Positions 50,687-61,969 of a stretch of 64,000 nt of DNA are shown here, piece by piece. The number at the start of each line of letters is the position of its first letter. Position 1 is the stretch's first letter. Where the stretch lies: assembly GCF_933775445.1 (NCBI RefSeq), contig NC_065873.1:29512001-29576000 (forward strand), read 5' to 3'. A program made the position numbers and the translations under genes. The stretch is from Argentina anserina. Taxonomy: Eukaryota; Streptophyta; Magnoliopsida; Rosales; Rosaceae. The notes below the pieces were generated by a model that saw nothing but the letters and a program-made list of their open reading frames with translations, had not been told where the DNA came from and did not search any database.

Positions 50687-50968
50687 ACCAAATGTCGCAG
50701 GTGAAGATCTAGGGAAGTACTGTTCTTACTATACCTTGTGTTAAACTTGAGTTTCAATATTTTGATCACTAACAATCACAAAACAAAGCGATCAGATAAT
50801 AAGACTCACTACTAGCACCTCTAGTACAAAGCTCAAAAGCATTTTACTGACATTTGAGTTTACATCTAATCAAAAGCCACCAATAGTGGCCCAATATCAG
50901 AGGAGAAGATAAACACACATAATATATACAAGGCCAAAAGAATGACCATCCTTTGTATCAAGCTAGCT

Positions 50969-53900
50969 TCAAGCAGTAGCATTTTCACAGACCACAAACT
51001 TCCCTGGATCAATGGTAATGCTCTTTGTGCAATTATCAGTTTTGTATATCCCAACAAGCCGATCCGCCAGCTCAAACATATTGTTTCTAAGGCTGCACAA
51101 GACATACGACATGTTAAATAGAATCCATCGCAACAAATCCAGACCCAGTGATTGCCCTTCACCAAGATCAATCAACTAACCTTATGATTATGAACTGTGC
51201 ATCCTTGGTTCTATCCTTTACGTAATGTCCCACGATAGAGACATTCTTGAAGTCTGCAATATCACATGAACCACAACCATATAGATAAGTTGGCCAAAAC
51301 AATGAACATATATAAACTGCTCGAGAGATCATAAGAAGTACCTAAGGCAGCATCAATTTCATCCATTACATAAAGAGGTGTAGGCTTATAATGATGCAGC
51401 GCAAAAACAAGAGCTAATGAGCTTAGTGTCTGCATGAAGTAAAAGTACCAATGTCATAGAATTTATATTTACAATAACTGAAGTCAGAGAACAATGAGTC
51501 AACAATATCCAGTACCTTTTCACCGCCAGACAAGTTTGCAATATTCTTCCAACTCTTCTTTGGTGGTCTCACGCTGAAAACAACACCTTCAGAAAAAGGA
51601 TCCAGAGAGTCCACTAGCTCAAGCTCTGCATCGCCTCCCAGTGTAATCATCTATTTGCATATGGCAAAAGTTGGAAAACAGATGTGAGAACAAAATATAG
51701 ATAGAACTGTGACAATCAACAAGGGTCTCATCCCAGTGAAACTACATGTTCTATATAATATTGCAGAGTCAATTAAAAAGCAGAAAGATGAAACCCATAG
51801 AATATTTGAGACAGAGAGCTACTAGCTGACAAACCTGATACATTTCCTTCAACTTTAAAGATATAGCATTAAATCCTGCCATGAACTCATCCAACCTACA
51901 AAATGCAAATATTCAGTCGTTCGAAGTTAAAACTTTAAAGATCAGCACACACATAAAAACAGAAAGGTAGCATGCCTCTTCTTTCTAAATTCATCATATT
52001 GCCTCTTTATGTCATCACGCTGTTGAGTGACCCTATTAAGATCCTCAACTCGTTCATTGTATAATGACACCTTTCTCCGATACCTATTAGACTCAAGCAG
52101 TTAGAAAAGCTCAGATACATGATCAAATCAGCAAATATAATACAGTGAAGGGAAGACATACTCTGCCACCGAATCGAGATTTGGAGTCATCTCTTTCAAT
52201 TGTGCTTCCAGAAGTGCCACCATTTCAAGGCCCTTTTTAAGGTCACAATGGCTATTAAGAATTTCATCGGCCAGAGTTGCTTGAAGCTTTTCTGTGTCCA
52301 ATAAATCTTTCTGAATTCTGCAAAGATGGTTCAATGTTAAAATGGATATATGTTGTCTAATGTAATACTTTAAACAAGGACTTCTTAATTTCACGTACTG
52401 TTCCATATGTTTCACAAGAGCAGTTTGCAAGTCATCAAGCTTTTTATTGTAATGCTTTCCCTTCAGTTCCTGCTCCTTGCACGTCTTCTTTTTTTCTTGT
52501 AATTGAAAGACAGCATTTCCCTGTGTACCAAGTTAATTTTCTCAAAATAAATAAATTGCAAAAATCTGAAATGCCATATTTGGGACAATGCAATAAAAAT
52601 AATGATCAATCATATGATATGGTAAACAGAACGTGGGCAATTGCAAATCCAGCTAAAAATCCTATGATCGTGCTTATTGAATTGCACATCACATTTAAGC
52701 AAGATTTATGGCTAGATTCCACTAGTGGATTTTCACAATGGTGTTCACTTCAGTACAGTAGAAAGAACCAGAAGGGTATGCATTTCGTGTCATATTACCT
52801 CTGACGCCCTCAATTCATACACAGTCTTCTTCATGTTGTCATAGTCAGATTTTGCTTTATCTAATAGATCTGCATGAGAATCAATCAGCTGCAAAAGATA
52901 GAGAAATTCATAGAGCTGTAAGACACTTTTTACAATAACTGACCAGGTTGCATAAGAACAAAGTAATGAAAAATGTAAACCTTCTGTGTTTGCTCGTATT
53001 TCTCTTTAACGTCAAATGCCTTCTTTTCAATTTCTTGGAATTTGCCAGACAAATTTTCCTTCTCCATACCAAGTCGTTCTATCTCATTCTTGGATTCCTC
53101 GATCACATTGGTCAACTTCTTAATAGTTTTCTGACCAGTCTCAATTTGGACTTTGCGGCGGTTAACCTCGGTGTTATTTTTGTCAATATCCTAACAATTA
53201 AGTAGCACTAGTTAGAAAACATACACCTTTCGGTGGTGCAGGTATTTCTTCGTGATGCATATACTTACAGATTGAATGTCTTTCACTTTTGACTTCTGTG
53301 CTTTTAACCTCTCACCTCCAGCATTTTCTATGTTACTCTGAAGTTTCATTGCCTACAACCACACAACCAGGAACTAGTCATTCAACCCAAAACAAAGTTA
53401 TATGTACTTGGTATGTAAATATGCATGTATATAAATGCATGCATACATGTATAACACTCACTGACAAGATTACAGAAAAAACACAAATTAAGGTTCCAAA
53501 GTATGACTAAACTTTCTTTTCAATCCGAGGACATAAGTGAGTTGGTACTTGCAGGTATGGAAGTGATAAGAGTTCCACACCTTATCTTTTAGCTGTTGGG
53601 ACCCTTGTATAAGTTTCTGAATCTCCTTCTCTTCAGCAGCAATATGATTCTTGAGTTCCTCTAACTTATCAAGCTCATCCTTTTTTGGCAGTGAAGCAGC
53701 CTCCAAGGAACCGATTTGCTTTTGAAGATACCCATATTGTGAAATAAGGCTGTCAATCTGTTCAAAAAGAAAACTTATTATAACAAAATTCAATTCAGAT
53801 ATGCACATGCTTAAACAAGCTGCTCTAGCATTTACCTCTTTCTGACTTTTGGCTAAGTCCATCTCCAAGCGAGCAACTGCCTTTTCAGAAGCTTGATATC

Positions 53901-56642
53901 TCCTTACTGCATCAGCTATTTTCTGACGCAAAGTATTTAATGAACAAACCAAGGCTTCAAGCTCCTTTTCAGCAATCATAACAGCTTCGCCTGACACACT
54001 GGTGGCACGAATAGACGTTCCCATCTTACCACCACGTGGCTTACCTCCCCCGCCACTCATAGTCCCAGATGTTTCAAACAGTGCCCCATCAAGTGTTACC
54101 ACACGTGAAAAACCATGATTCCCTCCATATGCAATTCGTGTTGCCTGATATTTGAGAGGGGCATTTAATAAATTTCTGGACTAAGATATACTTTAAACAA
54201 CGTAAGGTGACATACATGATTGCTAGTTCTAGTTGTGAGTATCATTACAAAAGCTGACATATACCTGGTCAAGATCTTTAGCTACCACAGTGTCTCGCAA
54301 TACTGCATAAAAAGCAAGTTTCACACTCTCATCCTGCACCCTAACTAAATCAAAAAGGCGTGGAACTCCTTCTGGAGTGCGTATCTTCTCCTTCAACTTT
54401 GGTAAGAAATGGGCTTGCTTTTCCTGAGATATTAAAGTCAGAGTCTTATTACACCAAATAAACACCATGCAATGCATTCCCCGCACTAGTAAAAAAGTCG
54501 CTACAAACACATAATCCCCATTCATTAGAAGCATATACTCACAAGTCACACCCATGTATAAATTTAAAATAACAGTAGCTTTGAAATGAATGAAACCAGC
54601 CAACGTCCATTATCTTGAAATCTAACACTGGTATCATCTTCATTAAGTGTCAATTCAACCTGCCACAGTTCAAAGTCTACACGTATTCACTTTTTTTTTC
54701 CTAAACTTGTGTCTTTGAAAGTTATAAAACATTAGTTTATAAAATTTAAACAAAATTGACCTCAATTCGATATTAATGCCCTAACCACCTCCCGAAAAAC
54801 AATTGTTTAGGTGATGAAATCAAGAATTAATTTCAATTTACCCCCCTAAACTTTACACCCAAAATCAGTTCACCCCTTAGATTTTTATTTTAATCAATTC
54901 ACCAACTATACTTTTAAATGACATCAAAAAAGGACAAAATTCAAATTTTTATATGAATTATATCGATAATTATGCTACGAGACTTAATTTTAAACCTTCA
55001 GTGTTGTTGTAAAATTATCAGGAATTTTTTTTAGCTTGCATATATGATTTGAAGCCATATTTTGATAGGTTTTGATCAGATTTTAACTAAGAAAATTTGA
55101 ATTATATCCCTTTGATGTCATTTGAAAGTATGTGAGGTTAACTGATTAAAATAAAGGAGTGAACTGATTTTGGGTGTTAAATTTAAGAGGGTAAACTGAA
55201 ATTAATTGTTAAATCAAACATAAATGTTACAATTAAGGTTCTGCATGACACGAGATGGAAGAATACCAAAATCATGCAAGTCACGACTCCAAGGTTCTCT
55301 CTACGGAGTAGCTCTACACATGATTGTGCTGCACTAGTTGTTTCCACCACAATATAATCAAGTCCGGCACAAGCTGTTGATATGGCAACATCATATTTTG
55401 CTGCAAACAGAAGGTCATTACAACACAAAAAAAAAAAAAAAACTCAATTCCCAGCATAAAGAGGTACTTGTAGTAAGTCCTTCCAGCACACACAAGTTTC
55501 TAACAATTAACCGTGTCCCTTGATGCAAAGAATACTAACCATCAATTGCACCTAAATCACCCAGCCGCCCATATATGCCTGGTATCCGGTTGGAATCCTT
55601 CGCATGTAAAATTGCTTTTAAAACTGTTCCTTGACTCTTTTCAGAATCCAAAACAGACTTGAGTTCCGAGACCTTTTGTCTTGCAGCTTGTTCACTAGGA
55701 ATCAGGCTGTCCTGTTCTCTGATGTATTCCTGCAAAAGTCTATATGTTATCACCTCATCCCTTGATATGCAACACAATGAATAAAATAGAATCAAGAGAA
55801 AGTTTAGTGTACAGACTTGTTCCTCTCTGCAAGCTTCCATTGCTTCCTGCTTCCTCGTTTCTAATTCGCTTTGAATCCTTGCAATGCCTGCCGTTTTTGT
55901 TTCTATCCTTCCCGATATGTCATCCATCTGCTTACGAGCATCTTCAAAAGCTGCACGACCAGCTTCATGCTGCATGTTTAACAAAATTCTTTAGCAATAT
56001 ATTTCAATACTCAAACTAATGATTATGCAGCAATACAAAGAAATCCAAGTTTTCAGTCACATTTCTGATACTATAATACAATCTGAAGAAGAACCGTGAT
56101 GAACCATATTTAGAGCAGTAGTGTCACCATATATCCATGGTTTACTCACGCACAAAGAATAAAAGAAATGCGTCAAATAACAAAGTCACCTTTTCATCCA
56201 AAAGCTTTTGTTCGGTACATCTAACTTCGAGTTTCCCCTTGTGCTCAATCAGTTGCTTTTCCCATGGTTCTAATTCAGCACGAACTTTTGTAAGCTCAGA
56301 GCGATACTTTTCAGTTTCCACTGCTTGCAAAAAGAGGGAAAAGAGGAAAGCATATGAAGCATTAGAAACTTAGTTACACGGTTGCATCAGTGATATGAAG
56401 AGCATATACCAAAGACGAAAAGTGACGAATAAAAACCACCTTTTGAACTCTCTAAAATTTCCTCTAAGACTTTTTCTTCATCCAACAATCGTTTTTGCAG
56501 TTGTGGAATACTCTCTTCAAGCTTTGGGATCAGATTTTTTGACTCCTCACACTCCTTCTCTGTGTCAGCAATCTTTAACGAGTCCTGCAGTTGAAAAAAA
56601 AAGGTAAGAATTATATCTGTATCTTTCGACTAAACAATGCGG

Positions 56643-56685
<43 letters not shown>

Positions 56686-59199
56686 CCACCTCCCCTACCT
56701 TCTGAAGTTTATCTTTGAGTTTCTTGATCTTCATCTTCTTATGCTTCAGATCTTCCCTATACTTTAGATCCTCCCTTTCAAACTCCTTAAATTCTTCATT
56801 ACTGCTTCTGAGAGCATTATCAAGTTCCTAATTCAATGAAACAACAACTCATAACTGGTCATATAATGATAATGATGTGATATCATGCATGGATGCACTT
56901 GACATAACTTCCACCAAGCGAGAAATCCAGATATCTTTTATAGGCTTGGTTTCTGACAACAAAAAAGGCATGTATAATTGTAAAAACCAAACCTCTTGTT
57001 GTTTCATATGTTTACTGTATACAGATTCAATCTCCTTCAGTGCATTATTACCCTCCTGGATCTTCTCCCTGAAAAGTAATTAAGCACATAAATAAAAGGA
57101 AGTTTAGTATCAACTATACTATCAAGATGACTAACCTTTCAGTCTTTAGATTTTCTTCTAAGCTAGTTATATTCTCTTGCAGACCAGCCAATTTTGAAGT
57201 GGTATCTTCATGAGCCAATTTTGTGGCTTTCTCTTGCCATTTCAGAAGTGACAACTCTTTCAGCATATAGGCTTCCGCCTCATTTTTCACATCCTGTTGA
57301 ATGACATGTCAGCAAAAAGTGAATGAATTATATCACAAGATAGGATATCAATCCAGCACATACATACCTCCAAGGAATCTCTTTCTTTCTCAGCCAGCTT
57401 GACCATTTGCACAACACCAGATCGTTTATCATTAAGGGATTCTAGCCTATGATATAAACGAACACAACATGAATGGTTAGAAAGATGAGAATTCTGCAGC
57501 AGCTAAAGAATATTAATCTTTCTGCTGAATATCTTGGCAAAAAGTGGGAGAAAGTGCTCGTATCGGTAACCCTAAGTTTGTAAAGACACAATATTATGTG
57601 AAACAATAAACATAATTATTTTCGAGTGTTCATATAAGAGTTCAATAACAAGGAATTACATTCACTTCCATCTAAGCTTATGATGCTTATTCAATTGAAA
57701 AGCACTAGTAATATCATCTGTTATGTTAAAGAAACATGCATAACAATATTCCCAGTCTTTCACTTTCTAGAAAACTAACAAAAATTAGGCATGCTCTCCA
57801 ATCCCGCGATTAGATACTAAATGTGTGAGTTAATTCAAAACTGTTTTCAGAAGCAAGGTTAATACATGAATACTATTAAGGAATTAAGAAACGAGCAAAG
57901 GTACTCACTCTTTATAAGCTTCATTAATTCTCTCAACATATTTGTCAGTCCCGATAATGTCCTCTAGGTATTCAAGAAAACCTTCATCATGGGATCCTTG
58001 AGCTTTTGGCTTCATAAGTGAGATCTGCTCAACTTCACCCTGACAATAATCATAAGTAAACTCTTAGAAGAGCAACCTAGGCAAAACTAATAGAGCAGAA
58101 TGTCCGATATCAAACCTGAAGAATCAGAAAACGGTTGTTGTCTAGGTCAACTCCTTTCCCTTTCAGCTTCTTGGTAACTTCAGTGAAATTACTTGCACGA
58201 TCATTAATGTAATACTTGGAGGTGTTATCCCGATATGCTATTCTTGTAATAACAAAATCACTTCCCGGAACAACTTCAAATTCTCCACCATCCTGCAATA
58301 TTTGCAAATGTAGTTTGGAAAAAATCATCAAATCTTGAAGTCTTAAGGTCCCACCTGATAAAGAAGGGAATAGAGGAGGCAAGCCAAGACTACAACCACC
58401 AAATTGACATTACTTTATAATAGATACCAGATTATAACCCATAAAAAAAGTTAGAACAGTAAATTGAATGATGTTTTAACATCATTGACACTGAAATCAA
58501 GCATATGAGACTTGTGGAGTACAATTACCAAATCAATGATCTCTTGGAAATAAACGGAAACTCCGGCGCTATCCAGATTCTGATGATTAGTGGAGTTATG
58601 TATGAGCTCCGAAACTTTGTTCAGTCGCATCTACACAATTACAGAACATAATCAGGATCCGAAAGAACAAGTAAATACAAAATTCAAAGACAAAAAACAG
58701 CTTTAGTTGCTTTCCAAAAGCGGAAACAAACTACATCCATTGCAATATGTAAAATCGAAAGGAACATCGATATACCTGCTTAGCTCGTTTTCCGAATACA
58801 AACAGCATCGCATCAATCACATTGCTTTTCCCACTCCCATTCGGTCCAACAACCGCAGAAAAGCTCTGAATACAACAAAAATTCATCAGTAATTCGATGA
58901 AGTAACCGAAAACAAGTATAATTAGAACTCAATCAATCCCATACTGTTCAAATTTAACCTCAAATTCCATATTAGGCGGCCTTAAACAAGATACGTAGCT
59001 TCAAATTTTACAAAATTAATAAAGTGAAATTGAGCTGGAAAACCCTAACCTTGTGGAAAGGACCGACGCGCTGCTCGCCGGCGTAGGACTTGAAGTTCCT
59101 CATGACCATTTCCCTGATGAACAGCCTTGCGCCCCTGGAGGAGGCTCCACGAGGCGAGTTGGAGCCGTCGGCCATGGACTCGTCCTCCTGCGGCTCCAT
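50969..59199 (-). CDS. SMC4: Structural maintenance of chromosomes protein 4 (condensin)
   Basis: A large multi-exon gene on the minus strand. I fix the start at MEPQEDESMADG (59199) and the stop at 50969-50971. The first exons are 59050-59199 and 58776-58865. The Walker A loop GPNGSGKS is at residues 57-64. Next come RLNKVSELIHNSTNHQNLDS, NRFLILQGEVEQISLMKPKA and long coiled coils, with the hinge in the middle (ISTACAGLDYIVVETTSAAQ, 55283-55410). After GTMSGGGGKPRGGKMGTSIR the second coil returns, then the ABC signature NLSGGEK (about 51520) and Walker B YVMDEIDAALDF (51340-51385). The end is MFELADRLVGIYKTDNCTKS. SMC4 pairs with SMC2 in condensin, which compacts chromosomes. The central exons were followed by motif rather than mapped one by one. 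Confidence 0.94.
54825..55207. mobile_element. 383-bp MITE with long terminal inverted repeats in an SMC4 intron
   Basis: The left end AATTAATTTCAATTTACCC is repeated inverted at the right end, and pairing runs about 120 bases per arm with roughly 15-20% mismatches and small indels (shared words ACCCAAAATCAGTTCAC, TTTTAATCA, AAATGACATCAAA). AAATCAA occurs at both sides (54817-54823 and 55211-55217), a possible target-site duplication. It lies in the intron after the hinge exon and has no open frame. Confidence 0.8.
56645..56681. repeat. CT microsatellite in an SMC4 intron
   Basis: A pure CT run of about 18 units between exons of SMC4. It should vary in length between individuals. Confidence 0.9.
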
Positions 59200-60118
59200 C
59201 CCCAATTTCACTGAGTCAACTCGCTGGCCTTTCGGCTCTCTAGCTCCGAGATTAGATTGAGAACTGAGAAAAGAAGAAGAGGAAGGAGCGAGATGCTTCT
59301 GAGAGTGGAGGAGAAATGAAAGTAAACCGCTAATTTGCTCCGATCTACAATTCTAGTGAACCGCCCATTTATGTTTTTAAAATTTTTATTTATGTTTTCA
59401 AACTTTTTTTTATTTTTTATTTTTGTATATATTTTGGGTTTTGAGATAAAGGGGCGTCGTTTCGTTTAGGGGAATATTCTTTCGCGGCGGGAAATTGAAA
59501 ATTTTGAGTTTTGACCTGCGAGGTTCCCTCTCAACTAGAAATGGGCCCAAGACCATTTTTATACCAGGCCCAATACTAGAATGTTGCAAACACGAGCATT
59601 CTTGAGCAACAACGTCCCCGCCTAGAACCATTTGCGATATGAAGCACTCATTTTCGTCTTCCTCAAACCTCACGAATACGAAGTATGAATCAATGAATGC
59701 ATATATGCAAAGTATATCGCGGTTATGATCCTCATCATTCGAAAGAGAACTTCTATCAATGATACTTGTTATGACAAAATGTATATGTGATCCCACTTTG
59801 GTGAGTTGGTCATTTCTCTTGAGACAAAACAACTGGAATTTACTTCATAATTGGAGAACGCTGATCGATTGCAACTGTAATGCGGGAGGATAACTATATC
59901 AATGACTAATCTCCTAGTTTATTCTATACAGTCATGTAGCAGATACAAGAGACTTATCATCATTTCTTTTCTATGTTTTATTGTTGATTGAAAACTTCTT
60001 AAGGAATGTCACAAATACAAGTAGTGCAGGTTCAAATGGCCCTAAACTGCCATCCGAGTGATCTAAGAATTAAACCTTAAACAAATTTAAGTAAAGTACA
60101 AGGAAATGATTATACAGG
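59200..60118. other. Intergenic, SMC4 promoter side
   Basis: Holds the SMC4 leader and promoter and the 3' UTR of the next minus-strand gene. An open frame at 59410-59832 (minus) resembles no family and has no support as a gene. Confidence 0.5.
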
Positions 60119-61969
60119 TCAGTTGCTATCATCCATCGCTTGGTTGTTCACAAACAAACTTTCCCTCCTTTTGGGGAAACCCGAAGATTCTAACGCAGAC
60201 CCTCTAAATTTCAGCTCTGAAGCTGTTAGAAAATTAGGATCAACAGATGAGGGCCTTGCGTTATGATCAGCTGTACCTGCCCTAAATGAACTTGTTGCTC
60301 CTCCACGGTATGGGGGAGGAGAGACATACCTCCTTGATGGACCTCTGAGACCACCACCTCTAATATCCATCATATCAGCATTTCTTGTTGAAGAGTCCAC
60401 GAAAGGCCTTTCTCCAGAGCTATTTCCACCCAACGGAGCCCCTGGCGTAGCTGAGGTTGAACTAAATGGATCGTCAGGTCCCCATGAAGTGAGTGCTTCT
60501 TTCTTCTTAGCAAAAAATTGCCAAGCTCCAAAAAGAAAAAGCACAAAGAAGAATACAGGGCTAGTCCATAGCATTGCACTAAATTCACCTTTATATACAG
60601 GAAGGTTCGCGCGATACATTCCCACATACCCTCCACCAAGGCCAAGGACAACGAGCTTTTCACGATCACTAGCAATTAATGGTATCACATTTCTTTTTCC
60701 TGCATCGACATCCATGGTCTGATAACTAAGGAAAGACGACCTAATCTCATCAAGACCAGCAGAGAAGATGATCCGAGGAGCACCAATCCTGACATAATGC
60801 TGGGATGATACATTATACACAAAAACTTTCTCTTCGCTAACAATAAGCAAACACCCCTTTATGGCCTGAAATGCAAGAGGCTCATCCATTTCAAACTTCT
60901 TCTTGGACCTAACTCTGCACTTGAAGTTCACCACATCCCCCAACAACAGCACATGAATCAGCTCACCCTCCGATGTAAAACCATACGCTTTAGACCTCTC
61001 CGTCGCATCGAAAACATAGTACCTAGACAGCGAGTGATTCAGCCCCTCACATTCCGACTCCCTAATCTTCATGGTCCTCAAGTCCAGCGACCCTGCGCCC
61101 GTCTCCGTCAAAAACAGAAGCCGCTGCTTCAAGAACGCAAGCGGCCTACTCGACGGCATAGTGGAGCCATGAACTGTCCCATTCTCCTTATAAACCGTAA
61201 TCTTCCCACTCACATCACTGGCCAGTATGTAACTCATCCTCCCAGCATGATGCACCTCCAAAATAGTAACCGGCAGCGCGTCCTCACCAGTATGAAACTT
61301 CCCAACACTCTCCATCATAACCGAACTCCACTCCTCTCCACTCATCCCCTCCCAAACCTTATGCATCAAAATCTCCCCATTATTATGCCCTGTCACAACA
61401 AAGCTCTCGTTCTTGGAAATCGACAAGAACGAAGCCATCGCCATTATCGGCGACGCCGTCATTGTATCAAACTCCACCACCACATCCCCATTCTTCAAAA
61501 ACACATAAACCCTCCCTCTCTCATCCCCGACCGCAACGTACTTAGAGCCCCCCTCGCTGTCCCGAAATGGCAACACGTGGATACAAGTGGCCTGGGAGTC
61601 CAATTTCACAGCCGAAACAAACTGAAACCTGTCCGACCAAAACGGACTGTACTTCGTCACCGAAACCGCCCTAGTAGCCTTGTCGATTTCACCATCCTGC
61701 CCCACTTTTTCACCGCCGTGTTTCACTTTCTCCTCCAGAGGCGAAATTAACCCCTCCACAGCTTTCGGTTCCGACAGCTTGAGTTCTAATCTCGCGACTA
61801 TTTCGGAGAGGTTTCTAACGACCTCCTCCAGCCGATGCAGCAACACCTCGTGTTGCTCACTGGGCTCGGGTCCGGGTTCGGACTCGGAAATGACTAAAAG
61901 GGTGGGAGATGAGAAAACGAAGAGAAAGGAGAGGAGGATGAGCTTGCCTTTTACTGTGATTGCTGCCAT
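60119..61969 (-). CDS. Type I membrane protein with a WD40-like lumenal domain
   Basis: A single exon of 616 residues. Residues 1-28 are a signal peptide (KLILLSFLFVFSSPTLLVIS). A short coiled coil follows (VLLHRLEEVVRNLSEIVARL). Residues about 100-450 are beta-rich with repeated short strands such as YVAVGDERGRVYVFLKNGDV, FVVTGHNNGEILMHKVW and YILASDVSGKITVYKENGTV, which look like WD40 or beta-propeller blades. One membrane segment (residues about 465-486, SPVFFFVLFLFGAWQFF) is followed by KKK and a Ser/Gly/Arg-rich tail facing the cytosol. Plant proteins of this shape are listed as transducin/WD40-like membrane proteins of unknown role. A 265-residue frame on the opposite strand (60953-61750) is a shadow. 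Topology is predicted by eye. Confidence 0.82.
   Translation of the reverse strand: MAAITVKGKLILLSFLFVFSSPTLLVISESEPGPEPSEQHEVLLHRLEEVVRNLSEIVARLELKLSEPKAVEGLISPLEEKVKHGGEKVGQDGEIDKATRAVSVTKYSPFWSDRFQFVSAVKLDSQATCIHVLPFRDSEGGSKYVAVGDERGRVYVFLKNGDVVVEFDTMTASPIMAMASFLSISKNESFVVTGHNNGEILMHKVWEGMSGEEWSSVMMESVGKFHTGEDALPVTILEVHHAGRMSYILASDVSGKITVYKENGTVHGSTMPSSRPLAFLKQRLLFLTETGAGSLDLRTMKIRESECEGLNHSLSRYYVFDATERSKAYGFTSEGELIHVLLLGDVVNFKCRVRSKKKFEMDEPLAFQAIKGCLLIVSEEKVFVYNVSSQHYVRIGAPRIIFSAGLDEIRSSFLSYQTMDVDAGKRNVIPLIASDREKLVVLGLGGGYVGMYRANLPVYKGEFSAMLWTSPVFFFVLFLFGAWQFFAKKKEALTSWGPDDPFSSTSATPGAPLGGNSSGERPFVDSSTRNADMMDIRGGGLRGPSRRYVSPPPYRGGATSSFRAGTADHNARPSSVDPNFLTASELKFRGSALESSGFPKRRESLFVNNQAMDDSN

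Noticed and set aside
59410..59832. 140-codon minus-strand frame between SMC4 and the membrane protein
   Set aside because: No recognisable domain, no promoter or splice evidence, and it overlaps the SMC4 promoter area.
60953..61750. 265-codon open frame on the plus strand
   Set aside because: It is antisense to the single-exon membrane protein, whose own frame has a signal peptide, membrane segment and blade-like repeats.
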